Source: Stromatinia cepivora (Eukaryota; Ascomycota; Leotiomycetes; Helotiales; Sclerotiniaceae). Taken from it: a DNA stretch of 64,000 nucleotides. The DNA lies in NCBI GenBank assembly GCA_014898415.1, contig RCTD01000022.1, forward strand, positions 434,001-498,000, written 5' to 3'. Under the pieces are notes generated by a model. The model was not told where the DNA came from, searched no databases, and saw nothing but the letters and a program-made list of their open reading frames with translations. Position numbers and translations under genes: made by a program. Positions 33,586 through 46,253 of this stretch are shown in pieces (positions within the stretch are counted from its first letter, which is position 1; each line of letters begins with the position of its first letter).

Positions 33586-36500
33586 TTGAGAATGAGCAAA
33601 AGATCTTCTGAGGTCGTTGCAGATGGAGACCAAGCATACCAGAAGCGTCAAAGGATATCTACCGTCACCAAGACTACTTATACCTCAGTTGATATACAGT
33701 CTGCAAGGCAATTGAAGCAGACTCTAGCTTTCGATCAAGACTCTGGTCGTTCAAAACATGGTATATAAAGCTTTGATATCTTGCACTTGGACCTTGCTAA
33801 CAGAAACGCAGGCATACAATCTTTGAAAGCATTTCTCGACAGCTTCTCTGTTGCAGACGCCGATAACTCAGCCCGAGTTATCATTCTTAGAGAATACCTC
33901 GAATCGCAAAAGCCCGCCGATGATGAGGAAAAATCTGCCGTCTTCCTGTCTGATATTATGCAGACATGGAGCTTCGCATCGCAGGCAAACGATGAATCTC
34001 TTCTCTCCGCCGTTCCAGCTGTGTTGGCACTGCTTTTGAAGACTTTATCTAATATACTGGAGATGGCTGAGCATGGATTGAGGTTAGGTAGAACGATACT
34101 TCAAAAGCGTCAACTAGAACTGATTGCACGGGGTCTTACTTCGAACAAGAGCAAAGAACACGTAATTTCCCCGGTTCTGCGACTCCTTCGAGAATTATCG
34201 ATTTACGACGGAGGAGCTTTGGCGAAGCAGGTTTTCCGATCAAGAGACTATACTTTCAAGACCCTAGCACGAAATCTCAGCCTGAAATACACGGGAGATG
34301 CAGTTGAAGATCGCAGGAAACCTTCCGTGCGGACCAATGCGCTTCGATTCCTTCTTTCCATCATAAAGTTCCTTCCCACGGACGCGAAACGCGAGCTGCT
34401 CAATCAAAGGGACATTGTCATGGGCTTGACGAGGGATATTAGAGACGATCCTCCCTTCGTGATACGTGATATATTGGAGACTTTGAAATCTAGTGTTTTA
34501 CTGGACGATGCTCTACCGAGAGACGCCAAATCGAAAATCGTGAATGCAACTTCTCTCGGACGGATAGCAGCATTGTATGTCTACGACCAAGAGGATGAAG
34601 AAACCGACAAAGGGAAGAAAGTGGTAGACGGGATAGCACATGACTTTCTTATGCTTGCATGCACATCCTCAAATCTAGGTGTTCTCAATCGTCAAAATGG
34701 ATTCTATCCTAGAGGAGTCGATGCCGACGAAGGTCATGATGTCGACGCAGACGTTGGCCATATTGACCTAGGACTAGATAGTATTGAGTGGATGGAGCGC
34801 TTCACAGAAAAGGTTCCAGTGCGCAACACCATACTGTCTGAATTTATCCAAAATCTCCGGCCTTGGTCGAGCTTGAAACAGAGCGAGCTATTACTTTCCA
34901 TTCTCGAATCTGCCCCTGAGCTTGTCGCAAGTTACTTTTTTACCAAAAAATCCTTCTCACTCGATCCTAAGCTTACCGCGACTTGGATTGGATACTCCGC
35001 TTTCGTCTTTTCTACTCTTCAACTTCCGATTCCTCAATATTTGGGGCACCAAGAGCGGTATGCGAGACTTCCACCACCTTCTTCGATTGTTCTAGAGAGT
35101 ATACTGCCTCAACCACTGACGCAGAAGGTATTCACACGTTGTCTAAATCAACAACATAACCTCATTGCCTTTTTTGCTATACGAATTCTTTTAGTTGCAT
35201 TCAATAAAATGCGCGAAATATTGAAAATGTATGAAGAAGCCGCGGTCGCCTCATCATCGATATGGACCCAGGCTGCTGAGAGGTTGACGGATGAATTTTG
35301 TCAACGTGTTCCTTCGGTCAAGGATGTGATCAACACATTTCGAAAGTTGTCCGATACGGAATTGATGCAAAGAGAGGCAGTCACTAAGTTGTTAGTTCTG
35401 TATTATGAAGTGGTTCCACGTGTTGCTTTGGACGCCAAATTTGACGTGTCGGAAACTCTCACGAAGGCGTTACAAGCTGTCGAGAATACCGGGTTATCTA
35501 AAGAAGATCGCGCATTTCGAATTATGGAATTAGAAAGCTTGTTTCAATTCTCCCATTTTTCACCAGGAATGCGGTGGTTCGTCAAAGTGGAAGGGCTTTC
35601 AGTTTCTCCGTTCATGGCCATGCTGAAGTTATCCGCCGAAGCACCTTCTGGTGTGCCTTTGCTCAAGCTGAGATCCGTCCTTAGCTCAGTTGTCCAGGAA
35701 AGTCAAATTTTTCAGACTGAGACCACAGTCTCTGCGCTTGACACATTTATCGCCAGACTGAAGGATATTCAGGGTACACCTAACGAGAAAGCGATCCATG
35801 AATTCCTAGATGACTGCGTCTCGAGATGTGCTGCGAAGCCAATCAAGTACATATTTTCTCTCGAAGAACTTACCTCAAAACCCCGCGACGCCGAAAAAGA
35901 GCAATCTGCTGTAAGTTTATTGCTACTTTCTGTTGCCGAACAGTGGCCATTTCTTGTCAAAACTGGAACGGATGTTCTCAAAGATGTAGCAGATTTCATC
36001 GCACGATTTCTGGCAGCATCCATCAAGATTGGCGAGGACAAAAGGACCATAAAATCGATCACAAAAGCTATGGTCGACGAGACGCCAGAGAAATCATCAG
36101 CCCGAAAGATTTTAGATAAATCTCGAAAATTGGTCGACGAAATAGAAATTCCGCAGCCACCGCGATCAGCCACTGGGGAGCTAGGTGCTGAAACCACTGA
36201 GGGTGAAATTTCGGCAAAAGAAAAAAATGAAGTAAATGCCACGATGCTAGAGGTATTGCCAGAGGAAGACCATAACGCTTTGGTGAAATGGGTGACGAAG
36301 GATGTAGAGGAAGTTATCGAAGGCGGTCATGCTGCGGCACTAATTATGCTTCTATCGTCGGAACATTTCAGTGTTCGCAAGGAAGCTTTAACCAATATAT
36401 CAAAGATTGGGGCCAAACTCAAGGAATCTTCATTCGAAGAAAAAGAACAAGTCTGGCTTCTCCTTTGTGAGCTAGTGGAGACATCGAAGAAGGTTATAAA

Positions 36501-37044
36501 TGGAGAGCCACTTCCCACCATCATTTCATCTTTTGCATCGCATTCCGTGGCTGTACTATGCGACCCTCTCCACTGTCTTTACCCTAAAATCAACAAGTTT
36601 CTTTCTCAGGGGCCAACTTGGCAAATTGACAAGATACCTTTGATGTACAAGGTTCTCGATGAGTCGCCGAGTCTCGATGATCACCACTACTCGGAGGTCT
36701 CTTGGCTTCTTGATTTTATGCTTGTTGGTCTTCGAACGCCAATGGATATGGGTATATTTCGAAAACGCCGAGTTTTTGAGAAGTTATTCTCGTTATATAA
36801 TAATCCATATATCGCACAAGGGCTACAAGAAAAAATTCTCAAGCTATTGTTTCGTGCAACCACGATTGAAGGAGGAAGTACCACACTTATTACCAGATTC
36901 AGTAGCATGACCTGGTTAGAGGTACAGGTTGCTTTAGGTGGAGGTACGCCTTTGAAGGTGTTGATGCAAAGAATCATCGATTCAAGTGATAAGCAAAGAA
37001 TTGAAGGCTGGAAGAAGGGGGAGAAGGCGCAAAGGGCAGAATAA
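33586..37044 (+). CDS. URB1: nucleolar pre-ribosomal-associated protein 1 (Urb1/Npa1-like)
   Basis: The exons are 33586-33760 and 33812-37044, giving 1135 aa. The 51-nt intron runs from GTATAT to CGCAG with GCTAAC before the acceptor. A second in-frame ATG at 33592 (MSKRSS) may be the true start. The N-terminal third has ISPVLRLLRELSIYDGG, RTNALRFLLSIIKFLP and DIRDDPPFVIRDILETL, typical of the Npa1/Urb1 domain. The C-terminal domain has SLDDHHYSEVSWLLDFMLVG, RRVFEKLFSLYNNPY and a final TTLITRFSSMTWLEVQ, matching the NopRA1 region. The fold is expected to be an alpha-solenoid. In yeast the protein acts in early 60S subunit assembly with Dbp6 and Rsa3 in the nucleolus. It is shorter than yeast Urb1 (about 1760 aa), as is common in ascomycete versions. 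Confidence 0.9.
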
Positions 37045-37931
37045 TCACAAGAGCAATACAAGTATAGCAAACAGCTAGTAAGGATAGATGTGACTGGAGA
37101 TACCCTAAATATTAAATCTCATCTTATGATGCTCTTCATTTCCAACGTGCCAAACATTGCTTAGTCGTACCATATAACCGCTGGGAGATAACACTAAATT
37201 CAGATATCATGAGCCTTACAACCTTGACACCTCGAGAACACGAAATTTATATAATCAATGTTGTTTCCCAGGTGATTTCGCAGTACAATAAAGTTTTAAG
37301 GCTGATGGCTAGCCTCTGCTACCTATCGTTAGGAATCGCCACGTGACGGCTGGCGAATGCCCCCTCCTTTTATAGGGGAGCCTGCGCCGCACCGAGGCTG
37401 AAGAACGCTAAGACAAACGGAACCTGCCTTTGTAGCACATTAATGACTTGCAACGAGCAAACGAACGACCTTAAATCTCAACTTCAAACAGTCAAAACAA
37501 ATGACATAAAGTTATATTACTCCAACAAAAGAACCAGAAACAAACAAGTACAGTAATTCAGGCAGACCTATTGCGCATACTTGTTGAAAGAGCCAAAACC
37601 TTTCTGGGAAGTCTCATTTCAAACCCCTCCTCGCCGTAGCAAACAAATCACCACAGCCCCTACCTCAACTTCCCTCTTACAAACTACAAAATTAAAACAA
37701 TCACGACCATAGAGCTTTGCGCCTACCTGGGTAGATGCGCTAAGCTCGTCTATTAAAACTTCTTGCTCATACTTAACCTACAGCCTCCAAATATAAAACA
37801 TACAACAAGTCCACACCTGCCCACAACTAACAAACTCTACAACATCGTTTGGGCTAAATATTTTCAATCGAATCAACAATACCATTTACTCATTACATAC
37901 AACCCAAGCTTTACAATAGTTCACAAGACGG
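37045..37931. other. intergenic / long leader of the next gene
   Basis: Almost 0.9 kb. The last 500 bp are A/C-rich with few G, as in many fungal 5' untranslated leaders, so much of this could be the leader of the 4E-binding protein gene. No other gene is seen. Confidence 0.5.
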
Positions 37932-40445
37932 TTGGAACAACATAATAGAATGGCGCTCAATATAGGTGGAGGTCGTCAGTACACGAGGGACGAGTTGTTA
38001 TTTCTGCGAGATTCACCATTGGTTGTGAAACCTGCTGGTCTACTGTCTACCGCAGAATGGATGGGGTTTGTTACAAGAAGCTCTAGCCATGATACTCGGT
38101 ATATTGACTATTTTCAGACAAACGCCTGATGCGAATCGAAACAATTCTACCAGGATATCTGACAGAACTAGAGATCGTGATGCAAATCCGCTCCTAGAAC
38201 ACACAAATCGAAGAGCACGAAATAATGCAAGTATGTGTGCCAATGATCTAGCGTCTTCGCTTCAATGCTTGTTCTTTTGTACTGACATGCGACAGACCCT
38301 GAGAGTATTCAACTTGTGCCCACCAGAACTACCTTTTCGTCTGCCAACCCTGCACGCAATGCAATTAAAGGTATAGATTCCCCAGATAGACCCGCCCTCC
38401 GCGAGAGCGAGTCACAAAGCAAACTCAGCTATCGTACCAAGATCGATGATAGCGACGATCGTCCCCGCCGTGACATGCTGCGACCCAAACCTGGTGATGG
38501 TGTTGACCCTGAGGGTTGGATGGAGGTAAAGCCTCGAAAGAGCTTTGGTACCGAAGGAGCTGAGCGTTTTACTGGGCGCATGGGCGGGGAGAGACATCGA
38601 GACGAGAAACGATTCAAGGATCGAGAGGAGCGGGATACGAAGGAAAGACCGAGAGGATTTGAAAATTTCTCCCGTGACAAGGATAAGAACCATGAACAAG
38701 AGAATAATCGCAGAACTGCAAATGGTAGGGGAAGAACAGAACCTTCTTGGCTTCGAGAAAACAATGATGGGCCGCCGACATCCCGGGAGCGCAATGCGAA
38801 TGCAGAGAGGTTCGATAATCGACATAAAAGCTGGCGAGAGAAGGATTTCGATAATCGTGGGGATAGAGACAAGGGCGACCGACGCTGGGCAGACAGAGAC
38901 AGAGACCATGACGATCATAATCGCTCTGTTCCAGAGTGGGCAGCAGAAGACAAAACTAGCCAAATCTCTCCACGGGATGACTACCAGAAATCGCAAACAT
39001 CGACTGGTAACAATAGTCGCAAACATACAGCAGAGGATATGCAGAAATGGAAAGAGGCAATGCATTCCAAGAACAAACCAGGTGTCAGTGATACAGTAGT
39101 GGAAGAAGTCACGCAGCCTAAAGTTGATGAGCACCCTTCTTTCCCTGACGTACAGAAGCCTAAAACTCTTGCACCACTTGATACCGGTACTAATGGAGAT
39201 GAATTCTTCCGTCTGTGGGCTACGCCAAAGAATGATACCGGAATTACTTCGCAGTTTGAGGCGGGTACGGAAAACATGGCGAAATCTGCTGTGTCTGCAG
39301 CACCTGGTGGAAAAACTTCTAGGTTCAACAAATTTTTTCAGCAAGAGGAGACTTTGCGCAAAGTCGAACCACAGACAGCTATACCAAAACCATCTTACAG
39401 GCTTGAAGGTTTGAACAACAATAGTCAATCTCCGGCTGACAAAGAAGCAATGCCAATGATACTTGCAATGCTACAATCGAGCGGAACTCCTCCCGCGAAT
39501 CCCATGATGCAGTCCAAACCTCCCTCGCAAGAAAAGCAACCAGGAACACCTTTCGAAGGTCGCGATCCTTCGCTCCAACGCCTCCCAGATCGACATGATG
39601 AGCTGAGATCGAATGCTCACTCATATTCCCATAACCTACATGATCTAAACGCTCAACGTGAACAGGCAGGTAGTCAACCGACTGTGCGTCCCGAAGAAAT
39701 GTTACATCATTTGGTCAATCAGCGCCAACATGCTATCAGCCAAACCTCTTTCAGAGGTGAACAACCTCGGTCTGAACAAACTGCATTTCTTATGAGCCTG
39801 ATGAGAGACGCACAGGCAGCCCCAGAGCCTCAAAGAACGGAACAGATTATTCTTGGTCATCCACCCAGACAGCAGCCTAGTCGACAATTACATCAACATC
39901 AACAACAACAACAACAACAACAACAACAACTGGAGCGAGAGCAAGAATTGCAAGCTCAGCGCGAGCGAGGAGATCCCCGGCGTCGCCCACCCGGATTTTT
40001 CGACGAGCCTATCTATCGAGGTGGACCTCCTCCTCAGCATGACAACCCTCGACCTCAACCTACACACATTCTTCCACGACCACCTCCTGGTCTCGAGCAA
40101 TTACAACAAGGTTGGCCGGGACAACCTTCCTCTCAACACCCTCCCCCACAGCAATTCCGCCCAACGGCCCCTCCAGGTCTAGCCGGAAACGTCCCACGTC
40201 CTATGCAAATGCCCCAGCAAATACTGCCGCCGGGTTTTCAAATGGCTGGCTCAATGAACAATTTTCCGCCTCCAGAAGCACTAGCAGGCCCTCGAAATAT
40301 GCCATTTAACCCTGCCTACTTCAACGGCCCACCGCCAGGCTTCCTACCCCCTGTTATGTCTCCATTCTCTGCGGAAGGTATGCCGGCATTCCCTTTCGAT
40401 GCTCGTGGGCCACCTCCTCCACAGGGTGCCTTCAGACGCCAGTAA
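37932..40445 (+). CDS. eIF4E-binding protein, 4E-T-like
   Basis: The exons are 37932-38065, 38118-38230 and 38296-40445, giving 798 aa (792 if the second ATG, 37950, MALNIGGG, is used). Introns are GTTTGT to TTTCAG and GTATGT to GACAG. Near the N-terminus RQYTRDELLFLRDSPLV contains the eIF4E-binding consensus Y-x4-L-phi (YTRDELL), and its surroundings resemble metazoan 4E-T. The rest is disordered: an Arg/Asp-rich segment (about residues 90-270), then MPMILAMLQSSG and PEEMLHHLVNQRQHA short helices, a polyglutamine run and a Pro-rich tail. 4E-T proteins carry eIF4E to P-bodies and repress or decay mRNA with DDX6-family helicases. The name rests on one strong motif and overall layout. Large ORFs in other frames over this gene are shadows of its biased composition. 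Confidence 0.8.
39892..39930. repeat. CAA trinucleotide repeat coding polyglutamine
   Basis: About eleven CAA/CAT triplets in the 4E-T-like gene, read as a His/Gln then polyglutamine run. Length variation between strains is likely and frame-neutral. Confidence 0.9.
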
Positions 40446-42826
40446 TTCAGACACGTTTGGGTAAAATGAAAGTCTCACAAAGCATAAGTCTCGAGGGTGG
40501 TGAGCGGCGCCGGAAATGGATGGGTACGAAGAGATAAGAACGAATGATTATCGATGGTGGCCGTAAAAGCGTGTATGTAGAGTATCTCTTGACCTTTAGT
40601 AATGACCACCTGGACGATCAATGGAGGGATAGCATAGGTATTTGTGATTTGGATGCGTTTATGCGTTGAGAAGAGCAGTGAGCGAGCAGAGCGAATGGTT
40701 GGCGCCGGTTTACTGCTCGATACCAAGATCCCCATATTAGCTAGCAATATTTGTGGAGAGGTTTTACTCTCGCGTGAATGACAATTTCAAACACGTTGAA
40801 CCACGGGGAGCTGTATACAGTTTTTCCACTCTGGACTTCTTGTGATAATGCGTGATAGCAAGTGGTGTCTTCATGCAAGACCGATCTCATCTCAGCAGGG
40901 TATAATCACTTCATTTACATAGTATACAAAGTACGAATATACACACCGAGCAACGCAGCGATGAATGAACTAAAGAACGATATCTCAAATCCTCAAGTCT
41001 CCAGCTATGTATTTGAATCATTACGAACCCTATTATTTCTGTTGATCAGAGGTAATGAATTGAATGTGCTAGGATGGAAGTATTATAGCGCGTATGTGAT
41101 TTTGGTTTTGGTTTTGGTTTTTGGTTTCTTTCCTAAATGAGGCTAAGATAGAGGGGGATTAGCGGATCATTGTCGATTTAGTGGTTTATGTATATGGAAA
41201 TCTCGAAGTTGGGGAGGGGATGGGAGGTAACATGTCTATTGGTGGTGTTTAATTTATGGGTTAGAGTGAGGGGGGTGAGAGTAAGGAGGGAGGTTGGATG
41301 GAATGGGTGGAAGTGGCAGGGTTTGTTTTTTGGTATGATGATGATTTGATGGTATTAGTGGACTTCATTGAAGGACTTCATTGAGATTACTGGTTGGATG
41401 TTGAGATTAGGTTTGAGGTTAAGTGCTGGGTTTGAGGTTAAGTACTAGGTATTGGGGGCATATATTATATGAGTTCATGAGCTAGTATAGATGTAAGTTA
41501 GGTGTAATCTAGGGAAACTAGCTATTAATCTACATTTATCGAATTCTTCTTTTCCCGCCGTCTCCAATATTCCAGATTGCAGTCTAGGTCGGGAGTTTTC
41601 ACTGTTTGAGAAGCTGTAAAGCTTTTCAAAACAATTGATCATGTCATGGACTGAATGATTCAGATGAGATCAATGTACCGAATAAATTCAACATTTCAAA
41701 TAGATCCAACAGATATAAAAGATCCAACATTTGGAATTGATTTGGAGAACTAAGAATCTTTCGCTGTCAAACTCCACTCTGAACAACTGGGAATGATCTC
41801 CGAACTTAGATTCGACAATTGAAGAGTTTCCCGGGTCTAGATGGGATATGATACCCTTCGATTTATAGATTCAACATTCGAATGGTCTCTCAGGTTTAAG
41901 ACTCAAGACACCCTGAATGTGTGCGGATAGCTTCCATGTCGAGATGATATCTCGAGCCCAGACGTTGACAATCATATTTGCTACCTATCATGGTCTTCAC
42001 CAGAGTTATTCCCAGTAGATAGGAGGTAACTATATCCAGCAGACAGGATGAGTGCCCTCGCCATTCCCAGCTCCAAAGAAGCTATCGCTCTAGAGAATCG
42101 GACATTAAACGCACATCGATTTAAAATGTAGTTTCTTTTTAGTTTAGTGTGTACACTTGCACACTCGCAGTGCATTGTTCCTCTCATTGTCTCCTGGATG
42201 TTCCTGGGATAGCGTGTGGATACCCTGCATTGATATTGAAGATCCACCTCTCCTTCAACAAGAAAACAGACAGAAATTTATATGATGAGATCTTGAAATT
42301 CAGTAATTCTTGGGTATCTAGAAGAATGGAAAAGTAGTATCGTCCACCTTTGCCCCTGGTCGAGCGCTCATATATAAGAGCGAACGAACTTTAATGTGGC
42401 AACATTATGAGCACTTAAATCATAGAACCGACTCATAAGCAATAATAGACATAGATAGAGGAGCTCGAAACATTCATATTAGGTTGAAATTGTGATAATC
42501 ACATTGAAACATTATGAATCTATATCAAACAGCATGTCGTCGTAGCTTGGACTGAGCTTGGTCTTCTCGTGCTATTGCTGTCTTCACTCAGGAGCTAGCG
42601 CATAAGCGGCCGCCTCACGAAACGGCCATCATGTTTCTGTTTCCAATCTGAATATGACCCCGCCAATAAATCAAACTCCCTTTCAACCAAATAACCACAA
42701 GAATACACAATAAATCACTTTGTGCTACTTATCCAATACTGAAGATCAATATTTGTTATTTTCACTACTTAAACTGCTCAACAATACTTCGAAAAGGTTT
42801 ACACCAACTGTCATACACCGCCCATC
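40446..42826. other. intergenic, no supported gene
   Basis: About 2.4 kb upstream of SEC1. It contains GT-rich low-complexity DNA at 41098-41130 (GGTTTT units) and a two-copy TTTGAGGTTAAG near 41410-41440. Two similar blocks of about 70 bp lie around 41810-41910 (GATTCRACAWTYGAA with GTYTC and GGT). Short ORFs lack support. No RNA gene is seen. Confidence 0.55.
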
Positions 42827-45204
42827 ATGGGGGTGTCGGTCATTGATGAACAGCGCCAGGGTAAGTAAGCTCGACTTTGCGAATGTTAGGAAATATGTAA
42901 AAGCTGACCATGATTTATAGCTATTTTGGATGCCATAAAATCTATTACTCGAGGCGACGTATGTTTTCTTACTCTGGGATCGAATATATGCTAAAACATT
43001 AGTAGTGGAAAGTACTGGTTATAGACGAGGCGACCAAGAAGATAGTGTTTAATGTCCTTAGGGAAGATGACATTCTCAACGAGAATATCGCCAGTATGTC
43101 AATCCACGCGGGTTGATTGGACTCTACTAAAGATACCGCAGATGTGGAAATACTGGAAAGCAGGAGGGAAATGAATCCTGGCATGGATGCTATATATCTT
43201 CTATCACCAGAACCACATGTTGTCGACTGTTTGTTGGCAGACTTCGAACGTCGAAGATATCGCAAATCATTCCTAGTATGGGTTGCCCTTCTCGATCCAA
43301 CGATGCGCCGGCGTATCGATTCCTCTAGACAAGCACAAGAACAATTAGCTGGCTGGGAAACTTTATCCATAGATTATTATCCCCGCGAGTCGCATTTAAT
43401 TACCTTCAGAGATCCTTGGAGTTTTCCTATTCTATTTCACCCAGCATGTGCCCCGTTGGTGCGCGATCATATGCAACTTCTAGCGCAAAAGGTACGATTC
43501 ATTGACTGGCATGAACTACAGGTTTGGAACTGATTTGATAAATAGATTACTGGAATTTGCGTATCCCTAGGGGAATCCCCAAAAATACGATATTACAGAC
43601 CTAAAAATCCTACACATGAAGCAGCAGTCTTATGTTCTCATTTAGCTCGATTTGTTCAGGAGGAGCTCGATGCATACCAGCAATATAACCCCAGTTTCCC
43701 ACCGCCATCTAATCGACCTCAAGGTGTTCTCCTCATAACCGATAGATCAATGGACATATTAGCACCATTACTACACGAATTTACATATCAAGCCATGGCA
43801 CACGACCTCCTTCCAATTAAAGACCACGAGAAGGTTACATACACAACTATATTGAATGAAGGAACTGCACAAGAAGAACAGAAAGAAATGGAAATTGGTG
43901 AGAAGGACAAGATATGGGTAGAAAACAGGCATCAACATATGAGTAAAACTATCCAAAAATTAATGAGCGATTTCAAAAAGTTTATCGCAGACAATCCACA
44001 TTTTGCCAACCAAGATGCGGAAAATGTCAGTATAAATCAGATCAAGGATATGTTAGCAGGATTGCCACAATTTCAGGAGATGAAGGAGGCATACTCTTTA
44101 CATTTGAATATGGCACAAGAATGTATGAATATCTTTCAACACCACGAGCTCCCCGATATTGCATTGGCGGAACAAACACTAGCCACAGGACTCGACGAAG
44201 ATTACCGAAAGCCTAAGGAGATGGGTGCACAAGTCATTCGTTTATTAGATAATCCAGCCGTTGCTCCCAAGGAGAGGTTAAGGCTTATTATACTTTACGT
44301 CATATTCCGAGATGGATTAATTGTGGAAGATATAGAACGTCTTCTACATCACTCAGGACTTCCTCTCTCAGAAATGAACGAAATTCTCAACCTAGAATTA
44401 CTAGGGGTACACACCACCAAGAAACTTACAGACAAAACCAAAGCTTCATCAGTCCCATTATTCCCACCAAAACCCATACCCACTGTCATCAACGAAGAGC
44501 TTGCTCTGTCCCGATATGAAACCAATCTCCAACGTAGCCTCGAAGAAATCACCAAAGGAACTCTGGATCCATCTATCTTCCCTTACACAAAACCTCCCAC
44601 TGATCCATCCGAAGACATGGCTCTTCAATCACAAGCTTCACTTCGTAGTGCCAAGCCTACATGGGCTCGGGGACGTAGTACCACACCAGATAACATGCAA
44701 AGAATCATTGTTTTCATGGCTGGTGGAGCTACTTACTCTGAAGCAAGAGCTTGCTATGAAACTTCGAAACATTGCAACAAAGATGTATTTTTAGCCACCT
44801 CTCACATGCTCAATCCAAACTTGTTCCTAAAACAAGTCGGAGATTTAACCGCCGGCAGGAAGCAACTAGATCTACCAATCGACAGACCAAAACCAAAAGC
44901 TCCAGCCTATCTTTTCATAGCCAATGATCCTCCTCCAGCTCCACCCGTTGCGCAAGTAGGACTCGGTTTACCAGGTGGTCCAGGTAATGCTCCTGGAGGT
45001 GTGAGACCTCCAAGAAGCCCAGGAGCTCCAGCTCCGCCGATAAAGAGTCCAGACAGTGGGTCTTTGACTGCAGGAATGCAGCAGATGTCTCTGAACGGGT
45101 CAGGAGATGGAGCAGGACATTCTTCTGGGAAATTGGAGAAGAAGAAGGGTGAGGATGGGAAAGAGAAGAAAAAGAAAATGGGGTTCTTCAGGAGTAAGAA
45201 ATAA
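42827..45204 (+). CDS. SEC1: Sec1/Munc18 family protein (Sec1), exocytic SNARE regulator
   Basis: The exons are 42827-42860, 42921-42958, 43006-43093, 43133-43491 and 43546-45204, giving 725 aa, almost the length of yeast Sec1. Splicing yields MGVSVIDEQRQAILDAIKS at the start and WKVLVIDEATKKI. It continues through NPGMDAIYLLSPEPHVVDCL, LLDPTMRRRIDSS, YYPRESHLITFRDPWSFP and GVLLITDRSMDILAPLLHEF, all diagnostic of SM proteins. QRIIVFMAGGATYSEARACYE marks the C-terminal part. The tail is Pro/Gly-rich and ends in a lysine-rich stretch. Sec1 binds assembled plasma-membrane syntaxin SNARE complexes and promotes vesicle fusion with the exocyst at growing tips. The small 5' exons are typical of this family in fungi. 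The third intron is only 39 nt. It converges with the sacsin-like gene. Confidence 0.95.
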
Positions 45205-46253
45205 ATAGGGGCAATTGCTTTGGCTCCGGAGCCTTGTTGATGAAGGGAGATGCGAAATAGGAAATTATCGGGATAGGGGTTGAAGAGCTTATGTATCACA
45301 TGCGAGAGTTGAGGCACACCATACGTGCATGGAGTAAATATGTGAGATGCAGATATATTCTGTGCTAGTGAAGAGCAGGTGGAGAAATCGAAGGATATCA
45401 AACAATATTTGCAGAGAGGAATATCATGGAGATATTGAAGGAATCATTGATAATTGGGAGATGAAGTATACAGGATGTACAAGAAAGAGAGGTGAAATTG
45501 GGCTGGGTAGTAATAATAGTAGCATGAACATGTAATTAATATGAAATTGGAAAATTAATTGATATGACCTGTCTGGTTTGATATGATATGATGTGATGTT
45601 TTTACAGCGACTGGCTTCGATTTCTAGATTTGATTTGGAGATTTGATATTGGTAGCATTTGGAAAGCTCATCATGACTCATGAGGAATCTCATAGAAAAC
45701 AAGGCTCATCGGAAGTTGGTTCACGGGGCAGGACTTCAATACACTTCTTAGTGATTTGCATAATTGGAAATATCTTCAGATTTCCGAAAAATAATGTTCG
45801 TTGAACGAAAGTGTTCATTCATTCATTCATTACGGATACTCTCTTCTCACTTCTCTCTCGTCATTGAAAGGTCAGACTTACATGAATACTTAATGCATGA
45901 TACAGATCAGAAGTCATCACGAAGGCAAATTAGTTGCATGTATGGATTTATTCAGGGTCCTGTTATTTCATTAAACTGTATCAAATTTGTACATTTTGTA
46001 ATCTCGTCTAGCTACTTATGGGAATTGTGCTTCGTATGTACTTTGTGTAATTTTGTTATCGTGTCATTGATACCTAGGTATCAGAGAGTTAAAAAGGTGA
46101 GGGAAATGCACTATTCCTTTGCCACGCTCTCGTCCCTCCTAAAAGCCCAGATCGATGTCAAACTCATCATTATCCTCAGAAAATACCTCGAAAATACAGG
46201 TTACTGTTACCCCGAAACAACAACATAACATCCAGTCCAGAAACGCTACAACC
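45205..46253. other. convergent intergenic region, SEC1 / sacsin-like
   Basis: About 1 kb holding the 3' ends of both genes. A CATT tetranucleotide run lies near 45817. A plus-strand ORF of about 150 codons at 45764-46228 has no recognisable feature and is not called. Confidence 0.5.

Noticed and set aside
38412..39428. Long minus-strand ORF over the 4E-T-like gene
   Set aside because: Shadow of the Arg/Asp/Glu-rich codon composition of the plus-strand gene.
45764..46228. 154-codon plus-strand ORF between SEC1 and the sacsin-like gene
   Set aside because: No domain, no codon or repeat signal, and it lies in a convergent 3' region.
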